DNA of 21,572 nt, taken from assembly GCA_009774145.1 (NCBI GenBank), contig VSND01000070.1:1-21572 (forward strand). Reading direction: 5' to 3'. Each line of letters opens with the position of its first letter. Within the stretch, counting starts at the first letter, position 1. This DNA is from Lachnospiraceae bacterium. GTDB lineage: Bacteria; Bacillota; Clostridia; Lachnospirales; Lachnospiraceae. The position numbers were made by a program, and so were the translations under genes. Positions 20,369-21,572 of the stretch are shown in pieces. Below the pieces are notes generated by a model. It did no database searches. It had not been told where the DNA came from and was given only the letters and a program-made list of their open reading frames with translations.

Positions 20369-21490
20369 TTAAATTTTCATTAGTTCTTCAATAAACCGTG
20401 CCGGTGCAAAGCTTATATTGAAACGCTTCCTTTTTAGTGACATTTTCGTTCCCCTTATCTCTATCAGTTTCAACATGCTCAGACACCACTTTCTGATGAT
20501 ATTCTGGTTCTGCGCCGCTACCTTATCCAGTGTGGTATTTGCATCTTCCTTAAACGTCACATCCAGATGCCAGTGCATACTTTCCACTGCCCAGTGTCCT
20601 CTTACTGCACGGCTGAACAGTTCGATATCTTCACTAAGACTGCTGATATAATACCGGTATTCCTCTTTCTTCGTTTCTCCCTTTTGGATGGTCTTTTTCT
20701 CCATCCCCATGCTTTTCAGGCCTTTCCACTGTTTTTTCTGGTGCATCCACGCTGTGTCTTCTGTCTGATAATACTCCCTTATCTCTATCTGGCCATGCGC
20801 CTTCTCTGCTGTTTTCTTATAACCTGTCCCCTTCTTCAGTTCTTCACAGATCTGCTGGTCTTCAAAATACTGGCGTATATCTGTTTCCAGATTCCCCTGG
20901 TTTCCCTTTACTGCCAGCACATAATCTGCACGTCTTTTTCGTATCGTTTCCACGATTGCCGTCTGCGTCCCCATCGCATCGATGGTTACTACCTGCCCTT
21001 TTATCTCTATGCTTTCCAGTACTTTGGGGATCGCCGTTATCTCATTGCTTTTTTCTTCCACTGCTTTCTGGCCCAGACAATATCCGTCTTCCCTGCTCCA
21101 TGCAGAAACAATATGGCATGGTTTTGTTCCTTCCCTTTTATTGGAACGCATGGTTTTCCCATCTACACAGATGATCTTTTTCAGCTTTTCACCTTCGTTG
21201 CTGTCCAGCAGTTCCTGCCATTTGCGCTGAAGCTGCTGCAGATTTTCCGGACGGATCATCCCCATGACGCGCTGTATGGTATCATGGGACGGAATTCCAT
21301 TCTTCAGTTCGATATACTGTCTAAGATACTCTTCATTCCACAGCGCAAAATCTGCAATCTGCTCCCAGGTATCTGCATTGGCAAGTGTTGCAAAAAGCAC
21401 AATGATCAAAATATCCTTTATACTGTGGCGTACTTTTCTGTGTTGCCTGGTATCCTCAATGATCTCCATCCATTCCAGTAACTGCTCCAT
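20369..21490 (-). CDS. ISAs1-family transposase
   Basis: 373 residues, full family length. DDE residues: Asp110 (CVDGKTMRS), Asp171 (VTIDAMGTQ), Glu303 (HWAVESMHWHLDVTF). The N-terminal DTRQHRKVRHSIKDIL and LFATLANADTWEQIA are typical of the H-repeat/ISAs1 group. The ATG at 21490 has GGAG 8 nt upstream. No frameshift is seen, so it may be active. Confidence 0.95.
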   Translation of the reverse strand: MEQLLEWMEIIEDTRQHRKVRHSIKDILIIVLFATLANADTWEQIADFALWNEEYLRQYIELKNGIPSHDTIQRVMGMIRPENLQQLQRKWQELLDSNEGEKLKKIICVDGKTMRSNKREGTKPCHIVSAWSREDGYCLGQKAVEEKSNEITAIPKVLESIEIKGQVVTIDAMGTQTAIVETIRKRRADYVLAVKGNQGNLETDIRQYFEDQQICEELKKGTGYKKTAEKAHGQIEIREYYQTEDTAWMHQKKQWKGLKSMGMEKKTIQKGETKKEEYRYYISSLSEDIELFSRAVRGHWAVESMHWHLDVTFKEDANTTLDKVAAQNQNIIRKWCLSMLKLIEIRGTKMSLKRKRFNISFAPARFIEELMKI

Positions 21491-21556
21491 ATTCCCATCT
21501 CCGTTTTTATTTCCATTATAACGGATAATGGCGTACTTTGTTCACATTTTATTTAC

Positions 21557-21572
21557 TCATGCGTTTGTCGTG
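21557..21572 (-). repeat. Right inverted repeat of the IS
   Basis: Reads CACGACAAACGCATGA on the minus strand; one difference from the left repeat. It ends exactly at the window edge. Confidence 0.7.

Larger units (their letters stand above)
20317..21572 (-). mobile_element. ISAs1-family insertion sequence
   Basis: About 1256 bp bounded by matching inverted repeats (20317-20332 and 21557-21572; 15 of 16 bases identical) and filled by one transposase gene. The right repeat coincides with the last base of the window, so the repeat may extend further and no target duplication can be checked. Confidence 0.85.

Noticed and set aside
1..21572. CRISPR arrays, tRNA or rRNA genes
   Set aside because: No regularly spaced direct repeats of CRISPR length and no cloverleaf or rRNA-like segments were noticed on either strand; a tRNA scan was not possible here.

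Overview
The window looks like a low-to-mid-GC Firmicutes chromosome, most likely a gut Lachnospiraceae or other Clostridia. The evidence is AGGAGG-type ribosome binding sites almost everywhere, sigma-A-like promoters, a TPP-riboswitch-controlled ECF thiamine transporter gene (thiT), and a set of phage genes typical of clostridial prophages. This identification is inference; no 16S or other species marker is present.

Layout. Positions 1 to about 17.7 kb are the early and lysogeny part of a temperate phage (or phage-like integrative element) cut by the left edge. A phage-style switch sits at 14.25-14.41 kb. Leftward of it runs a tightly packed minus-strand early operon: Cro-like regulator, second XRE regulator, small proteins, SleB-type hydrolase with a small membrane protein, a putative recombination/annealing protein, a DUF3846 protein, a single-chain SbcD-SbcC fusion nuclease, replisome organizer, helicase loader, a methyltransferase-like protein, a PcfK/AcrIIA9-type protein, PcfJ, two small proteins, and a truncated Gp37/Gp68 radical-SAM gene. 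Many neighbours overlap by 4-30 nt, suggesting translational coupling. Rightward (plus strand) run the repressor, a SAP/MuF-like protein and a tyrosine integrase.

Between the integrase and the host gene guaA lies what reads as a complete type I toxin-antitoxin locus. It has a 41-residue holin-like membrane toxin on the minus strand and a convergent antisense RNA on the plus strand, each with its own promoter and terminator. The element abuts the 3' end of guaA, a known integration hotspot. The host part (17.7-20.3 kb) holds guaA and the riboswitch-controlled thiT. The last 1.26 kb is an ISAs1-family insertion sequence whose right inverted repeat coincides with the window end.

How it fits together. 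Four 15-bp operators (CACA-N5-TGTG) sit on and between the divergent promoters, with a fifth at the 3' end of the cro-like gene. The replication module carries an iteron-like cluster inside the replisome-organizer gene, a candidate phage origin. The most interesting items are the AcrIIA9/PcfK protein with a C-terminal sliding-clamp-type motif, the fused SbcDC with a non-CxxC hook, the methyltransferase lacking its catalytic NPPY motif, the phased repeats, the type I toxin locus and the SAP/MuF protein in the lysogeny operon.
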